Of a DNA stretch of 64,000 bases, positions 16,540 through 25,282 are shown one piece after another. The notes beneath the pieces are model-generated. The model did no database searches. It was not told where the DNA came from and was given only the letters and a program-made list of their open reading frames with translations. A program made the position numbers and the translations under genes. The first letter of the stretch is position 1. The number at the start of each line of letters is the position of its first letter. Origin of the DNA: Eggerthellaceae bacterium (GTDB taxonomy: Bacteria > Actinomycetota > Coriobacteriia > Coriobacteriales > Eggerthellaceae); NCBI GenBank assembly GCA_009782605.1, contig WRIR01000010.1, positions 1 through 64,000 of the forward strand, written 5' to 3'.

Positions 16540-17034
16540 CGTCCGGGTGGAATGCGCATCAGCATTGAGGATGCCGTGTCAGGAGGGCTATCCGATCCAA
16601 GAAATCAGACGCTTATAAAGCTTTTCAACCTAATCGATATAGGTGAACGAGCTGGCAGTGGATTGCCCAATATATTTGCAGTCTGGAGCAGCCAGAAATG
16701 GCCCGAACCAACACTGGAAGAACAGTTCGACCCTGAACGAACGACTCTATCTCTTGTATTGTCGCCACAAAATGACAATAAAGTGGCGATAAAAAGTGGC
16801 GATAAAGAAAGGATGTCTGTCGGAGCAGCGAAAAAGCAACTAATCCTTGAATATCTTGTCGAGCGCGGCGTTGGCAAAACCAAAGATATATCAGAGCTGC
16901 TCTCCGTAAATGCGTCCAGGACGAGGGTCTACCTGAAAGAGCTTGTTATAGAAGGCAAAATTGTCGCCGATGGAGCCAATCGTAATCGCGTTTATCGACC
17001 TAAAGTACAGGAAAGCGATGCCGACGCCTACTAA
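16540..17034 (+). pseudogene. C-terminal remnant of an AlbA/RecG-like ATP-binding regulator
   Basis: The intact frame runs from 16417, but its first about 40 codons are the inverted repeat. The remaining part begins GGMRISIEDAVSGGLSDPRN and continues KLFNLIDIGERAGSGLPNIF, the C-terminal ATPase-like part of AlbA_2 (putative DNA-binding) proteins, then a winged helix ending near RNRVYRPK. The normal N-terminal AlbA domain is missing. The region is also lower in GC than its neighbours. Either the repeat inserted and removed the 5' part, or this is the scar of a larger deletion. It may be a pseudogene or a short stand-alone regulator. Confidence 0.65.
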
Positions 17035-17166
17035 ACCCCAAGGGTCCTCTACCAAAAGGAATCCATCATCAAATTTGTCTTTGCGGAATACGCCGTTCAT
17101 CAGGCCTGCGTCCAAAAACAAACTTATTTTTATTCAAATAATTTTAATTTTCTTGAAAGGAATCCG

Positions 17167-17712
17167 ATGGTAAACGAGGAGACGCTTAAGCTGCAAAACT
17201 CGGTGATGAGGATGGAAAAGACGTGCAGGATAATCAAAACACTGTGCTTGATTTGTCTAGCAGGCTTTGTTTTGGTCTGGTCTTTGGTTGTATGCTTTTT
17301 TGTTGTCGAATGTGTGCAAGCGGGCTTTGCCCCGCTTAACCTGGTGGACATAGTGTTCTTCATCATGTTCGGTGTCCTTGTCTGCCTGAGCCTCATTATC
17401 GCCATTAGGGCGTTCTCGGATGTCATTGCAGGTGAGTCCCCCTTTACGCTCAAACAAGCAAAGAGGCTACGCACGCTGGGAACAGTGTTTCTTTTGCTTG
17501 CGGTCGCTGAAGCCCTGTTGTCGGTTCTGTTCGGCCCCCTTTCCTATGGGGCAGAGCTGCCGGGAGGCGGACTCATCGGACTTGTTACTGTTGAATCCTC
17601 AATGATAAGCGTGAACTTGTCGATGCTTATTGTGGCGGTGATGTGCTATGGTTTTGCGGTAATCTTCAAGTATGGGATATTGTTGCAACAACTAAGCGAC
17701 GATACCGCATAG
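17167..17712 (+). CDS. DUF2975-family membrane protein
   Basis: The product is 181 residues with four hydrophobic segments, starting about residues 20, 60, 95 and 145. The pattern matches DUF2975 membrane proteins, which are usually followed by a small Cro-type regulator. No such partner follows here. A GAAAGGAATCC ribosome-binding site precedes the ATG. The surrounding DNA has lower GC than the rest of the window, suggesting transfer. Confidence 0.7.
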   Translation: MVNEETLKLQNSVMRMEKTCRIIKTLCLICLAGFVLVWSLVVCFFVVECVQAGFAPLNLVDIVFFIMFGVLVCLSLIIAIRAFSDVIAGESPFTLKQAKRLRTLGTVFLLLAVAEALLSVLFGPLSYGAELPGGGLIGLVTVESSMISVNLSMLIVAVMCYGFAVIFKYGILLQQLSDDTA

Positions 17713-18107
17713 AGCGAATGGGAAGAAATGCCGAAAAAGAGTCAAAGGGGACGGTTGACATTTTTAGCTCTTTGTCTTGCTCGTTCCCTACGTGTTCATC
17801 AAAACGACATAGGGATATCTCTATACCAGGAATGATAGGAATTATTAAGTGATAATTCGATTTTCAGGCGTTTCTAGCCCAGGGAATGGGTTGAGGAAAG
17901 AACCGTCGATGTTGACCGTATCCTCTATGGCCGCCGCGATTGGCACAGCATCCTTTGATGCTGTTGCTGTCGCCGGGTAAAGGCTACTGGGCGGGTTACC
18001 TTAACGGCGAATTGATACCAGTCGTGGAATTGTTCCTGCTTCTTTCTTGTCGGCCCTGTGATTTGCCATACACTCTCTTTATGAGACTCGGACGAGAGGA
18101 GTAAAAA
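17713..18107. other. Intergenic region with a degenerate repeat
   Basis: No gene is seen. At 17741-17760 a GTCAAAGGGGACGGTTGACA fragment resembles the 35-bp inverted repeat family. The rest shows no hairpins I can support. A GAGAGGAG ribosome-binding site for the SDR gene lies at its end. Confidence 0.5.
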
Positions 18108-18866
18108 ATGTTTGATCTCAGCAAAAGGGTTGTCGTTGTATCGGGAGCGTCCTCGGGGCTTGGCTTGCAGATGGCAAAGGCCTTCCAGGCGCAGGGAGCA
18201 GACCTTGTCCTTATGGCGAGGCGCATGGACAGGCTGGAAGAGATAGCCAAGGGCTTCGGGGCCCTGGGCACGAAGTGCCTTGCGGTCAAGTGCGATGTCA
18301 CCGACTCCGGCATGGTCGACGAGGCCGCCGCGACCGTGGAAAAAGAGTTCGGCCGCGTGGACGTGTTGGTGAACTGTGCCGGGTCCGCGAAGAACGCGGG
18401 CGTCCTCGACATGACCAACGAGGAATGGGATTTCACCATTGACACCGATTTGACCAGCGTCTTTTACGTGACCCGCGCCTTTGCGAACATCATGAAGAAG
18501 AACAATTACGGGCGAATCATCAACATCGCCTCAATGTATGGCCTGGTGGGCAACACGGCAATCGACACGGTCGCCTACCACGCTTCCAAGGGCGGCGTCG
18601 TGAACTTCACGCGCGCGGTTGCGGCGGAGCTCGCGAAGTACAACATCACCTGCAACGCTATCTGCCCGGGCTACTTCGAGACGGAGCTGACCTCCGCAGT
18701 CTTGAACACGGACGACTTCACTACCTATATGAAGACCTTCGTCCCCCTGGGGAGGTACGGGCGCGAAGGCGAGCTCAACGCCGGCGCCATCTTCCTCGCA
18801 AGCGACGAGGCCACCTACGTGACCGGCATAGCCCTCCCGATCGACGGCGGGTACACCGCCATCTAG
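18108..18866 (+). CDS. Short-chain dehydrogenase/reductase (SDR)
   Basis: The product is 252 residues, classical SDR size. The cofactor motif GASSGLG lies at residues 13-19 (TGxxxGxG type). NCAGSAKNAG is the NAG motif, the catalytic Ser lies in NIASMYG, and the catalytic pair is in YHASK (Tyr and Lys). PGYFETELT and the C-terminal GIALPIDGGYTAI complete the fold. It resembles gluconate 5-dehydrogenase or 3-oxoacyl-ACP reductase-type enzymes. Substrate cannot be told. It is monocistronic and convergent to selC. Confidence 0.9.
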   Translation: MFDLSKRVVVVSGASSGLGLQMAKAFQAQGADLVLMARRMDRLEEIAKGFGALGTKCLAVKCDVTDSGMVDEAAATVEKEFGRVDVLVNCAGSAKNAGVLDMTNEEWDFTIDTDLTSVFYVTRAFANIMKKNNYGRIINIASMYGLVGNTAIDTVAYHASKGGVVNFTRAVAAELAKYNITCNAICPGYFETELTSAVLNTDDFTTYMKTFVPLGRYGREGELNAGAIFLASDEATYVTGIALPIDGGYTAI

Positions 18867-18929
18867 GCATCCGGCGAGGCGGCCGTCAGCAAGCGAGGCG
18901 GCAGATGGGGCGGCGCTTTATGTTCCTGT

Positions 18930-19027
18930 TGGCGGAGATGCGTGCGAATCGAACACACCCGAGACGTTCTGCGCGCCTCGCAACGGCTTTGAAGGCCGCG
19001 GGCCCCACCAGGGTGCCATCCATCTCC
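18930..19027 (-). tRNA. selC: tRNA-Sec (TCA)
   Basis: The gene is 98 nt including CCA. Acceptor arms are GGAGATG / CATCTCC, followed by G and encoded CCA. The anticodon loop is CTTCAAA (anticodon TCA), closed by CGGC / GCCG. A long variable arm follows (GAGGCGCGCAGAACGTCTC region), and the T-loop is TTCGATT. The length and UCA anticodon identify selenocysteine tRNA. It lies about 100 bp downstream of selB in the same direction, so selA-selB-selC may be one transcript. Confidence 0.95.
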
Positions 19028-19094
19028 AAAAGCAACCACTGTGTATTCTACACAAAGCCTTTGCGTTGTCGCCTCGCACAAGCCCAAAAGCATA

Positions 19095-19141
19095 AGGCCT
19101 GCCAAGTAGCCTCTTGAAACAAGGGGCTACTTGGCAGGCCT
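19095..19141 (-). terminator. Long hairpin spanning the selB stop codon
   Basis: The 17-bp perfect stem has arms beginning AGGCCTGCCAAG at 19095-19111 and ending in GGCAGGCCT at 19125-19141, with a 13-nt loop. The selB stop codon (19127-19129) is inside it. No T-run is close on the minus strand. It could be a terminator, a processing signal separating selB mRNA from selC, or an mRNA-stabilising stem. Confidence 0.6.
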
Positions 19142-21064
19142 GGCCAACACCCTCTCGTCGCCCTCGCGTCGCGTGACGCACGTGCTGTCGAGGTATTCAA
19201 GCAGGGGTATCGCGTGCTTCCTGCTGATCCCCATCGCTTCCTTTAGGTCGGCAGCAGACGCACGCTGGCAGCTTCCCAGAAAGCCTCTCACTTTTTGGGC
19301 CAGCTCGTCAAAGGCGCCCTTCTCGTAATAGATATCCTTGTTGATGCGAACGACGGCCCCTTGTTTCTCAAGGGCGTTGAGGGCACGCTGGCCGACGCCG
19401 GGGCTTGTGCCTGCCTCCTTGAGCAAGTCCCAAACCAAGGGGGGCGTTGCAGACCCGGCCCGCAAAAGCTCCAAAAGGGCGGCACCTGCCTGTGCTTCGG
19501 CGAGCCGCAGGCGGGCACCTGCCTTCGGATGGCTCACCATGCCGCCTTCGGCATATGCCTTCCCGAGCTTTTGGGCCTCAAGGACAAGGGCGTCGAAGGC
19601 TTGCGGATCGATGCCCTTGTCGAAACGCTGCAGCAAGTCCCCCTTTGAAAGCCCAGGCTGTTCGGGGTTTTCGCCATGGAAGCCTATAAGCAGGTTCTCG
19701 ATTCTCGCCAGTGCGCTTCTCAGGATCTTGGGTGAGGCGTAGTATGGCGGCCCCGAAGCTGCCTTGATGACCGCAAGCGCACCTGTGCCTGTCAGGCGGT
19801 CCAGCTCTTTGCCCGCTGCTACCTCGCCGACCTCCGCGTCCGAGCTCAAATCCCCCAAGGTAAAGGGCGTCTTTCTCAGGGCGGCGGCCTTTTGGATGAT
19901 TCCAGCGGTGTCTCCCTGCTCAAGAGACTCAAGGAGGGAGAGCTCGTCCTCTGCGAGGTTCGTCTTGCGGCGGGGGTGGCTTCTCAGCACGAAACCGCCT
20001 CCGATGACCGCCACCGGCGAGTAAGAGCGGACAATGAAGCGGTCGTTGCGCGATACCGCAAGGGGCTCTTCGAGGCGGACTTGCACATAGGCCCGGTCCC
20101 CGGGCTTCAAGGCAGCTGCCGAGCCGATGAAGAGGATGCGTCCCAGCACCTCGCGGGTTCCGTGGGCGAGGCGAATTCTCGAACCGCTTTCGAGGGCCTT
20201 CCACCTTCGTGTGGGGTCAAGGTAGTGAAAGGAGGCGTCAAAGCGGTCGGTTGGGCTTATGGCCTGGGGTTTTGCGAGGAAATCCCCAGGGCGCACCTCT
20301 TCGGTGGTCATGCCGCCGAGGTTCAAGGCGACCCGATTGCCGGAATGTGCCTTTTCGCTTGGAAGCCCGTGGAGCTGCACCGACTTCACCCGTGCGGTTT
20401 TCTTGCAGGGAAGTATCTCGACCTCGTCGTCGGGCGCCACCGTTCCGCTCCATAAGGTTCCGGTCACCACCGTCCCGCTTCCCTTGATGGTGAACACGCG
20501 GTCTATGGGGAGGCGCATAACTGCGCCTTGCTGCCTTCCCCTGTATCGGGCGGCGGTTGCGACGAGGCTTTCCTTGAGTTCTTCAAAACCCAGGCCCGAC
20601 TTGCTTGAGGTGGGAATTACCGGGGAGCCTGCATAGGGTGTTGAGGCCAGGTGGTTTCTCACTTCCTCGACGACGAGGTTGAGCCAGTCCTCATCGACCA
20701 AGTCTGCCTTGGTGACGGCAACCACGCAGTGCCCTATCGCAAGGAGCTGCAATACGGCAAGGTGCTCGATTGTCTGGGGCATGATGCCGTCGTCTGCCGC
20801 AACACAGAGCAGCGCGATGTCGACGCCGGTTGAGCCTGATATCATCTGGCGCACGAAACGCTCGTGCCCGGGGACGTCGACAACGCCCATCGTGGTGTTG
20901 TCGGGAAGTTGAAGTTGGGCAAAGCCCAGCTCGATGGTGATGCCGCGGCGTTTTTCCTCCTCAAGCCGGTCGGGGTCCGTCCCCGTGAGGGCTTTTATAA
21001 GGGACGATTTGCCGTGGTCGATGTGGCCGGCCGTCCCAAGGATGAGGCCGGGGCGCTCGCTCAC
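19127..21064 (-). CDS. selB: Selenocysteine-specific elongation factor SelB
   Basis: The product is 645 residues. The GTPase domain has [10 protein letters not shown] (G1), DVPGHERFV (G3) and TKAD (G4), as in SelB and EF-Tu. Domains II and III follow, and the C-terminal third (about 400-645) contains winged helices, ending [20 protein letters not shown] with a short basic tail. Such winged helices bind the SECIS hairpin in mRNA. SelB delivers Sec-tRNA to in-frame UGA codons. It starts 6 bp after selA and is followed by selC. Its clients here are fdhA and selD. Confidence 0.96.
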   Translation of the reverse strand: MSERPGLILGTAGHIDHGKSSLIKALTGTDPDRLEEEKRRGITIELGFAQLQLPDNTTMGVVDVPGHERFVRQMISGSTGVDIALLCVAADDGIMPQTIEHLAVLQLLAIGHCVVAVTKADLVDEDWLNLVVEEVRNHLASTPYAGSPVIPTSSKSGLGFEELKESLVATAARYRGRQQGAVMRLPIDRVFTIKGSGTVVTGTLWSGTVAPDDEVEILPCKKTARVKSVQLHGLPSEKAHSGNRVALNLGGMTTEEVRPGDFLAKPQAISPTDRFDASFHYLDPTRRWKALESGSRIRLAHGTREVLGRILFIGSAAALKPGDRAYVQVRLEEPLAVSRNDRFIVRSYSPVAVIGGGFVLRSHPRRKTNLAEDELSLLESLEQGDTAGIIQKAAALRKTPFTLGDLSSDAEVGEVAAGKELDRLTGTGALAVIKAASGPPYYASPKILRSALARIENLLIGFHGENPEQPGLSKGDLLQRFDKGIDPQAFDALVLEAQKLGKAYAEGGMVSHPKAGARLRLAEAQAGAALLELLRAGSATPPLVWDLLKEAGTSPGVGQRALNALEKQGAVVRINKDIYYEKGAFDELAQKVRGFLGSCQRASAADLKEAMGISRKHAIPLLEYLDSTCVTRREGDERVLARPAK

Positions 21065-21070
21065 CGGAGC

Positions 21071-22642
21071 CTAGCCTTCCTGCCGGGGCGCTTCAAGGCT
21101 CTCGAAATAGCCTTTGAGGGCCCGGGCGATCTCTTCCATGTCTTTCCTGTCCAACAAGGTGCGCCCGTCACAGAGAAGCGCCTCTTTTTTGATGCGGGCA
21201 ACGATGGGGACCGGGTGCCGCGCACTCAGATAGCTGCTGCAGCCTTGCGCGTCACCTTGCTTGAACCCTATGCGGAGCGCACAGCTTGGGATGCTGCTCA
21301 TGGGCAAGGACCCGCCGCCCGCCAAAGCAGCCTCTTCGACAATGTCCAGGTCAACCATGCCTTTTTGCAGGGCCGACTCGATGGCCTGCTGTAGCTGCCG
21401 CGCACGTTCGCAGGCTTCGTCCGCAGACATCGAAAGCATCCGCAGCGTGGGTATCTCGTGCAGCGCGCGGCCTTTGTCCAGGTAGAGGCGAAGCGTTGCC
21501 TCAAGCGCCGCAACCGCCATCTTGTCGAGGCGGAGCGCGCGCGCCAGGGGGCTTCTCTTCAGGGCCCCGATATGCTCGCGGTCACCGACGATGATTCCCG
21601 CCTGGGGGCCGCCGAGGAGCTTGTCGCCCGAAAACGACACGAGGTCGCAGCCGTTCTTGAGCGATTCCGCCACGCTTGGCTCGCCGGGGCCGCCAAAGCA
21701 GTCCAGGGGGAAGAGCGCGCCCGAGCCTTGGTCTTCGTACACGAGCAGCCGGGGCGGCTGGGGTGCCTGGGGCGGCTGGGAGGGGCCTCCTGCTCCTGCT
21801 TCCTCTGCCCCCGCCGCCGGAGTTGCCGCTGCGTTCGCCCCTGCCGCCCGGTGCTCGTTTATGGCATCGGCAAGAGTGCGCAAGGCAGCGACGTCCACGC
21901 TTTCGGTAAAGCCGACCATTCGGTAGTTCGACGGGTGCACCTTCAAAAGGAGGGCGGTACGGGGGGTGATTGCCTGCTCGTAGTCGGAGAGGCGGGTTTT
22001 GTTGGTCGTGCCCACTTCCCTCATTTCCGCATGCGAGAGGCGCATGATGTCGGGAACCCGGAACGAGCCTCCGATCTCTACCAGCTCCCCCCGCGACACG
22101 ACTGCCTCATGCCCTGAGGCGAATTCCGACAACACCATCAGAACGGCAGCGGCGTTGTTGTTGACCGCAAGGGCGGCCTGGGCCCCGGTAAGCGCGCAGA
22201 CGAGCTGTTCGTAGTGGCCGTGCCTGCTTCCACGCGCCTGGCTCGCCGGATCGTACTCAAGGCTTGAGTAGTTCGCCACGACTTCCTGGACGGCCTGTGC
22301 CGCCGCATCGGAAAAGACGCTTCGCCCAAGGTTGGTATGCAGGACGATACCCGACACGTTGACGACCTTGCGAAGCGACGGCGTTTGCAGCGTGCACGCC
22401 TTCTGCCGGGCCTTCAAGGCGACCGCCCCGCAGGAAAGCTGCTGGATCGCCGGGTCGCTGTCGCCTTGGAGGATGCGGGAATCTAAAACAGCTTGCCGCG
22501 CCTCCTGGATCGCCTCGCGCACAAGGCCGACGACGACGGAGTGCGGGAGCTCTTCTTTGAGCTTGAGGATTTCAGGCGATGCGAGCACTTCCTCGACCTG
22601 TGGAAGCATCCGCAACAGCTCGTTTTTAGCAGCCTGTGGCAT
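21071..22642 (-). CDS. selA: L-seryl-tRNA(Sec) selenium transferase SelA
   Basis: With the ATG at 22642 the product is 523 residues. I prefer this start because [20 protein letters not shown] matches the usual SelA beginning and a GAAAGGTG site precedes it. Upstream in-frame sequence to 23218 overlaps the divergent gene and is non-coding. The PLP region [19 protein letters not shown] contains the Schiff-base Lys. SelA converts seryl-tRNA(Sec) to selenocysteyl-tRNA(Sec) with selenophosphate. The protein is longer than the about 460 residues usual for the family because of an Ala/Pro/Gln-rich insert of about 40 residues at about 21,735-21,860. Confidence 0.95.
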   Translation of the reverse strand: MPQAAKNELLRMLPQVEEVLASPEILKLKEELPHSVVVGLVREAIQEARQAVLDSRILQGDSDPAIQQLSCGAVALKARQKACTLQTPSLRKVVNVSGIVLHTNLGRSVFSDAAAQAVQEVVANYSSLEYDPASQARGSRHGHYEQLVCALTGAQAALAVNNNAAAVLMVLSEFASGHEAVVSRGELVEIGGSFRVPDIMRLSHAEMREVGTTNKTRLSDYEQAITPRTALLLKVHPSNYRMVGFTESVDVAALRTLADAINEHRAAGANAAATPAAGAEEAGAGGPSQPPQAPQPPRLLVYEDQGSGALFPLDCFGGPGEPSVAESLKNGCDLVSFSGDKLLGGPQAGIIVGDREHIGALKRSPLARALRLDKMAVAALEATLRLYLDKGRALHEIPTLRMLSMSADEACERARQLQQAIESALQKGMVDLDIVEEAALAGGGSLPMSSIPSCALRIGFKQGDAQGCSSYLSARHPVPIVARIKKEALLCDGRTLLDRKDMEEIARALKGYFESLEAPRQEG

Positions 22643-22995
22643 GAAGGCACCTTTCGCATCTGGGGCCGGGGCCTGCCATGGCATCCCCCAATCCCAAAAC
22701 GACATCGTTTTCAACAGGGTCGCAGCACCCGTTCTGGGCATGGCGGTGCTGTCGTCCAAAGTATATAGCAGTTTCTCGCGTTCCTGACAGAGAAATGCCG
22801 ACACGGGCACAGCAGCACGAACACAGCAGAGGGGTTGCTGGGGAAGTATCGCGGGGGTATTGCAGAAGCACCGCCAATACCGACGCCAATGCCGTGTTGA
22901 AAAAACAGCGGATATGTGAGATAGTTCGTCTCGCAGGCGGACGGCAGAATGCCCTACCCTCAATAGGCAGGACTTGAGAGCCCACCGGGAGAAGC
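22643..22995. other. Divergent control region of selA and the selenium-delivery genes
   Basis: No gene is seen in this 353-bp gap. It must hold promoters for both directions. A hairpin with 7-bp arms GGTATTG / CAATACC lies at 22856-22881. The selA-side promoter candidate is given separately. A GGGAGAAGCG site precedes the plus-strand gene. Confidence 0.6.
22762..22790 (-). promoter_or_regulatory. Candidate promoter of selA
   Basis: On the minus strand CTGTCA (22790-22785) and TATATA (22767-22762) are 17 bp apart. Transcription would start about 110 bp before selA. Confidence 0.4.
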
Positions 22996-24132
22996 GTGAT
23001 CTACTTCGACAACGCAGCAACGACGCTGACAAAGCCGCCTGGCGTTGCCAAGGCGGTGGCTGGCGCCATCGGCACCTTCGGCAGCGTCGCACGGGGCGCC
23101 TGCAAGCCCTCCCTGGCGGCAGGGATGGCGGTTTTGGAGGCGCGGGAAAAAGTCGCGCGGCTCTTCGGCGTCCCGTCGGCAAAAAACGTTTCCTTCGTGT
23201 CCGGTGCGACCGAGGCAATCAACATCGTTGTGGAGGGGCTGCTCGAACCGGGCGACCACGCGATCACGACGGCGGCTTCGCACAACTCGCTGCTCCGCCC
23301 CCTGTACCGCAAGGCCGAGCACGGGTGCGGGCTTTCCATCCTCCCCGTTGCCGCCGACGCAACAATCGACTATGCGGAACTGGAGTCCTTGTTCAGGCCG
23401 AACACTCGCCTGATGTTCGCGACCCACGCCTCGAACCTCACGGGCGACCTGTATGACATCGCCCGCATCGCCCGCATCTGCCACGAGAGGGAAGTCCTCT
23501 GTGCCCTGGACTGCGCCCAGACGGCAGGCCGGGTTCCCCTCGACATGGAAGGGACAGCGGCAGACATCTTTGTCTTCACGGGCCATAAGGGGCTTTTCGG
23601 CCCCCAGGGCACGGGCGGGCTTTGCCTGGGGGAAGGCGTCGAGGTCCCTCCCTTCATGGTCGGCGGCTCGGGAACCCGCAGCTACGACCGCCACCATCCG
23701 AGCCAGATGCCGGAGCGCCTTGAGGCCGGCACTATGAACAGCCACGGGATCGCCGGCCTTTCCGCTGGCCTTGACTATGTCGAGAGCACCGGCGTCGCGA
23801 CCATCAACGCGCGGGTGGACGCACTCGTCGGAAGATTCGAGGCGGGCGTCCGCACCGTCCGGGGGGCCACCATATACGGCAGGCGCGACGGGTCGCGCGG
23901 ATGCGGCATCGTGGCCCTCAACATAGGGGATATGGACTCGTCGGCGGTGAGCGACCGGCTGAACACCGAGCACGACATCTGCACGCGTGCGGGGGCGCAC
24001 TGTGCCCCCTTGATGCATCGGGCGATGGGCACCGTCGAACAGGGTGCTGTCAGGTTCAGCTTCAGCCCCTTCAACACCGAAGAAGAGATCGACCAGGGGG
24101 TGGCCGCCTTGAGGGCTATTGCCCGCGGCTAG
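22996..24132 (+). CDS. Class-V aminotransferase: cysteine desulfurase / selenocysteine lyase
   Basis: The product is 378 residues with a GTG start. It opens MIYFDNAATTLTKPPGVAKAV, typical of cysteine desulfurases and selenocysteine lyases. The PLP Lys lies in FVFTGHKGLFGPQGTGGLCL. C-terminal AHCAPLMHRAMGT resembles the catalytic-Cys loop. It is followed by yedF and a DUF3343 gene and is divergent from selA, the usual arrangement in selenium-using anaerobes. It probably releases selenium from selenocysteine for SelD; cysteine desulfuration is equally possible from the sequence. Confidence 0.9.
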   Translation: MIYFDNAATTLTKPPGVAKAVAGAIGTFGSVARGACKPSLAAGMAVLEAREKVARLFGVPSAKNVSFVSGATEAINIVVEGLLEPGDHAITTAASHNSLLRPLYRKAEHGCGLSILPVAADATIDYAELESLFRPNTRLMFATHASNLTGDLYDIARIARICHEREVLCALDCAQTAGRVPLDMEGTAADIFVFTGHKGLFGPQGTGGLCLGEGVEVPPFMVGGSGTRSYDRHHPSQMPERLEAGTMNSHGIAGLSAGLDYVESTGVATINARVDALVGRFEAGVRTVRGATIYGRRDGSRGCGIVALNIGDMDSSAVSDRLNTEHDICTRAGAHCAPLMHRAMGTVEQGAVRFSFSPFNTEEEIDQGVAALRAIARG

Positions 24133-24182
24133 TGCTGCGCCTGTTCGTGCTTGCATAAGATTGGCCAGGCGAACTACGAGAT

Positions 24183-24869
24183 ATGAGGTCTGCAATGAGA
24201 ATCGATGCTTTTGGGAAACCCTGCCCGATGCCGCTGATGATGGCAAAGAAGGAGATAGATGCCGGGTGCGGGGACCTCAGCATCACCGTCGACAACGAAA
24301 CGGCGCGTGACAACATCGTGCGCCTCGGCAAGCAGTCCGGGCTCATGGTGGAGGCAAGCGTGGTCGACGGAGGGTATCTCGTAAGGCTTTCCGATGCTGG
24401 CAGGAGTGCCGGCACCGCAGGCAGCATGCCCGCAGCGCCGAAGGCGGACGAGGCCCCGGAGGGAGGCCTGTCCACGGACAGATGCCTGAAGGGCGAGCCA
24501 CCTGCAAGCGGGCAGGCTGGCCGACCTGCCGACGACTATGCAGTGTTCATCAGCAAGGACTCTATAGGCGAAGGGGACCTTGAGCTCGGGAAGGCCCTCA
24601 TGAAGATGGCACTTTACACCCTCTCTGAGGCAGAGCAGGCGCCCTCGGCGCTCTTTTTCATGAATGCCGGGGTCAAGCTGCTCACCGGGGGAGACAAGCA
24701 GGCTGTTGAACACGTTCAGACGCTGCAAGGGCGCGGGACCGAGGTTATGGCATGCGGCTCCTGCCTCGACTTCTACGGGCTCAAGGAAGAGTTGCTGGTG
24801 GGGGAAGTCAGCAACATGTACGACATCCTCGAAGGCATGCGGCGGTCTTCGATGGTAATCACCCTCTAA
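24183..24869 (+). CDS. yedF: YedF, sulfurtransferase-like selenium metabolism protein
   Basis: The product is 228 residues. The N-terminal TusA-like domain has FGKPCPMPLMMAKKEID (the CPxP motif). A low-complexity linker (about residues 78-115) joins it to a DsrE-like domain that contains FFMNAGVKLLTGG and VMACGSCLDFYGL. YedF is strongly linked to selenium genes and may pass selenium or sulfur between proteins. It lies 50 bp after the desulfurase and 33 bp before the DUF3343 gene. Confidence 0.93.
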   Translation: MRSAMRIDAFGKPCPMPLMMAKKEIDAGCGDLSITVDNETARDNIVRLGKQSGLMVEASVVDGGYLVRLSDAGRSAGTAGSMPAAPKADEAPEGGLSTDRCLKGEPPASGQAGRPADDYAVFISKDSIGEGDLELGKALMKMALYTLSEAEQAPSALFFMNAGVKLLTGGDKQAVEHVQTLQGRGTEVMACGSCLDFYGLKEELLVGEVSNMYDILEGMRRSSMVITL

Positions 24870-24902
24870 AGAGCTTGGCACAAAAGGCTCCGGGGCTCTT
24901 CC

Positions 24903-25232
24903 ATGGATAAAATGCAGGGCACACCGCAAGGCAGCGCACGGGGACGTGCGTCGGGCGAGGGGCACGGCAGCACACAGGACGGCCGCTGTGCCTACCTCTT
25001 GGCCTTCGACTCGACCTATGCGGCGCTTGTCGCCCAAAGGGCCTTGGCAAAGTACCTCCCTCATATCATCCCTACGCCAAGGCAGGTCAGTGCAGGGTGC
25101 GGGATGTCTGTCAAGTTCTTTGCCCGAGACGTGCATCAGGCACAGGCAATCAGGCGCGAGACGGGGCTGGACGAAGACGCAAGCACCCTGTATGCCTGCT
25201 CAAACGAAAGCTATCACGCGGTTTCCTGCTAA
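24903..25232 (+). CDS. DUF3343 protein
   Basis: The product is 109 residues. After a Gly/Ser-rich N-terminus of about 30 residues, it carries the DUF3343 pattern: YLLAFDSTYAALVAQRALA, HIIPTPRQVSAGCGMSVKF, ending in a short tail with a Cys at the C-terminus. DUF3343 (also named putative Se/S carrier) regularly neighbours yedF and selD, so a selenium-carrier role is proposed in general. The two Cys in SAGCGM and the terminal Cys are candidate binding groups. Confidence 0.88.
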   Translation: MDKMQGTPQGSARGRASGEGHGSTQDGRCAYLLAFDSTYAALVAQRALAKYLPHIIPTPRQVSAGCGMSVKFFARDVHQAQAIRRETGLDEDASTLYACSNESYHAVSC

Positions 25233-25282
25233 CCGCCGAATCTGCCAAGCCCCTGCCCGGCGGCAAGGCCTTTGGCCGTCCG

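Noticed and set aside
22643-23218. N-terminal extension of SelA to 23218
   Set aside because: It is Arg/Pro/Cys-rich and antisense to the class-V aminotransferase start; the family-typical start is at 22642.
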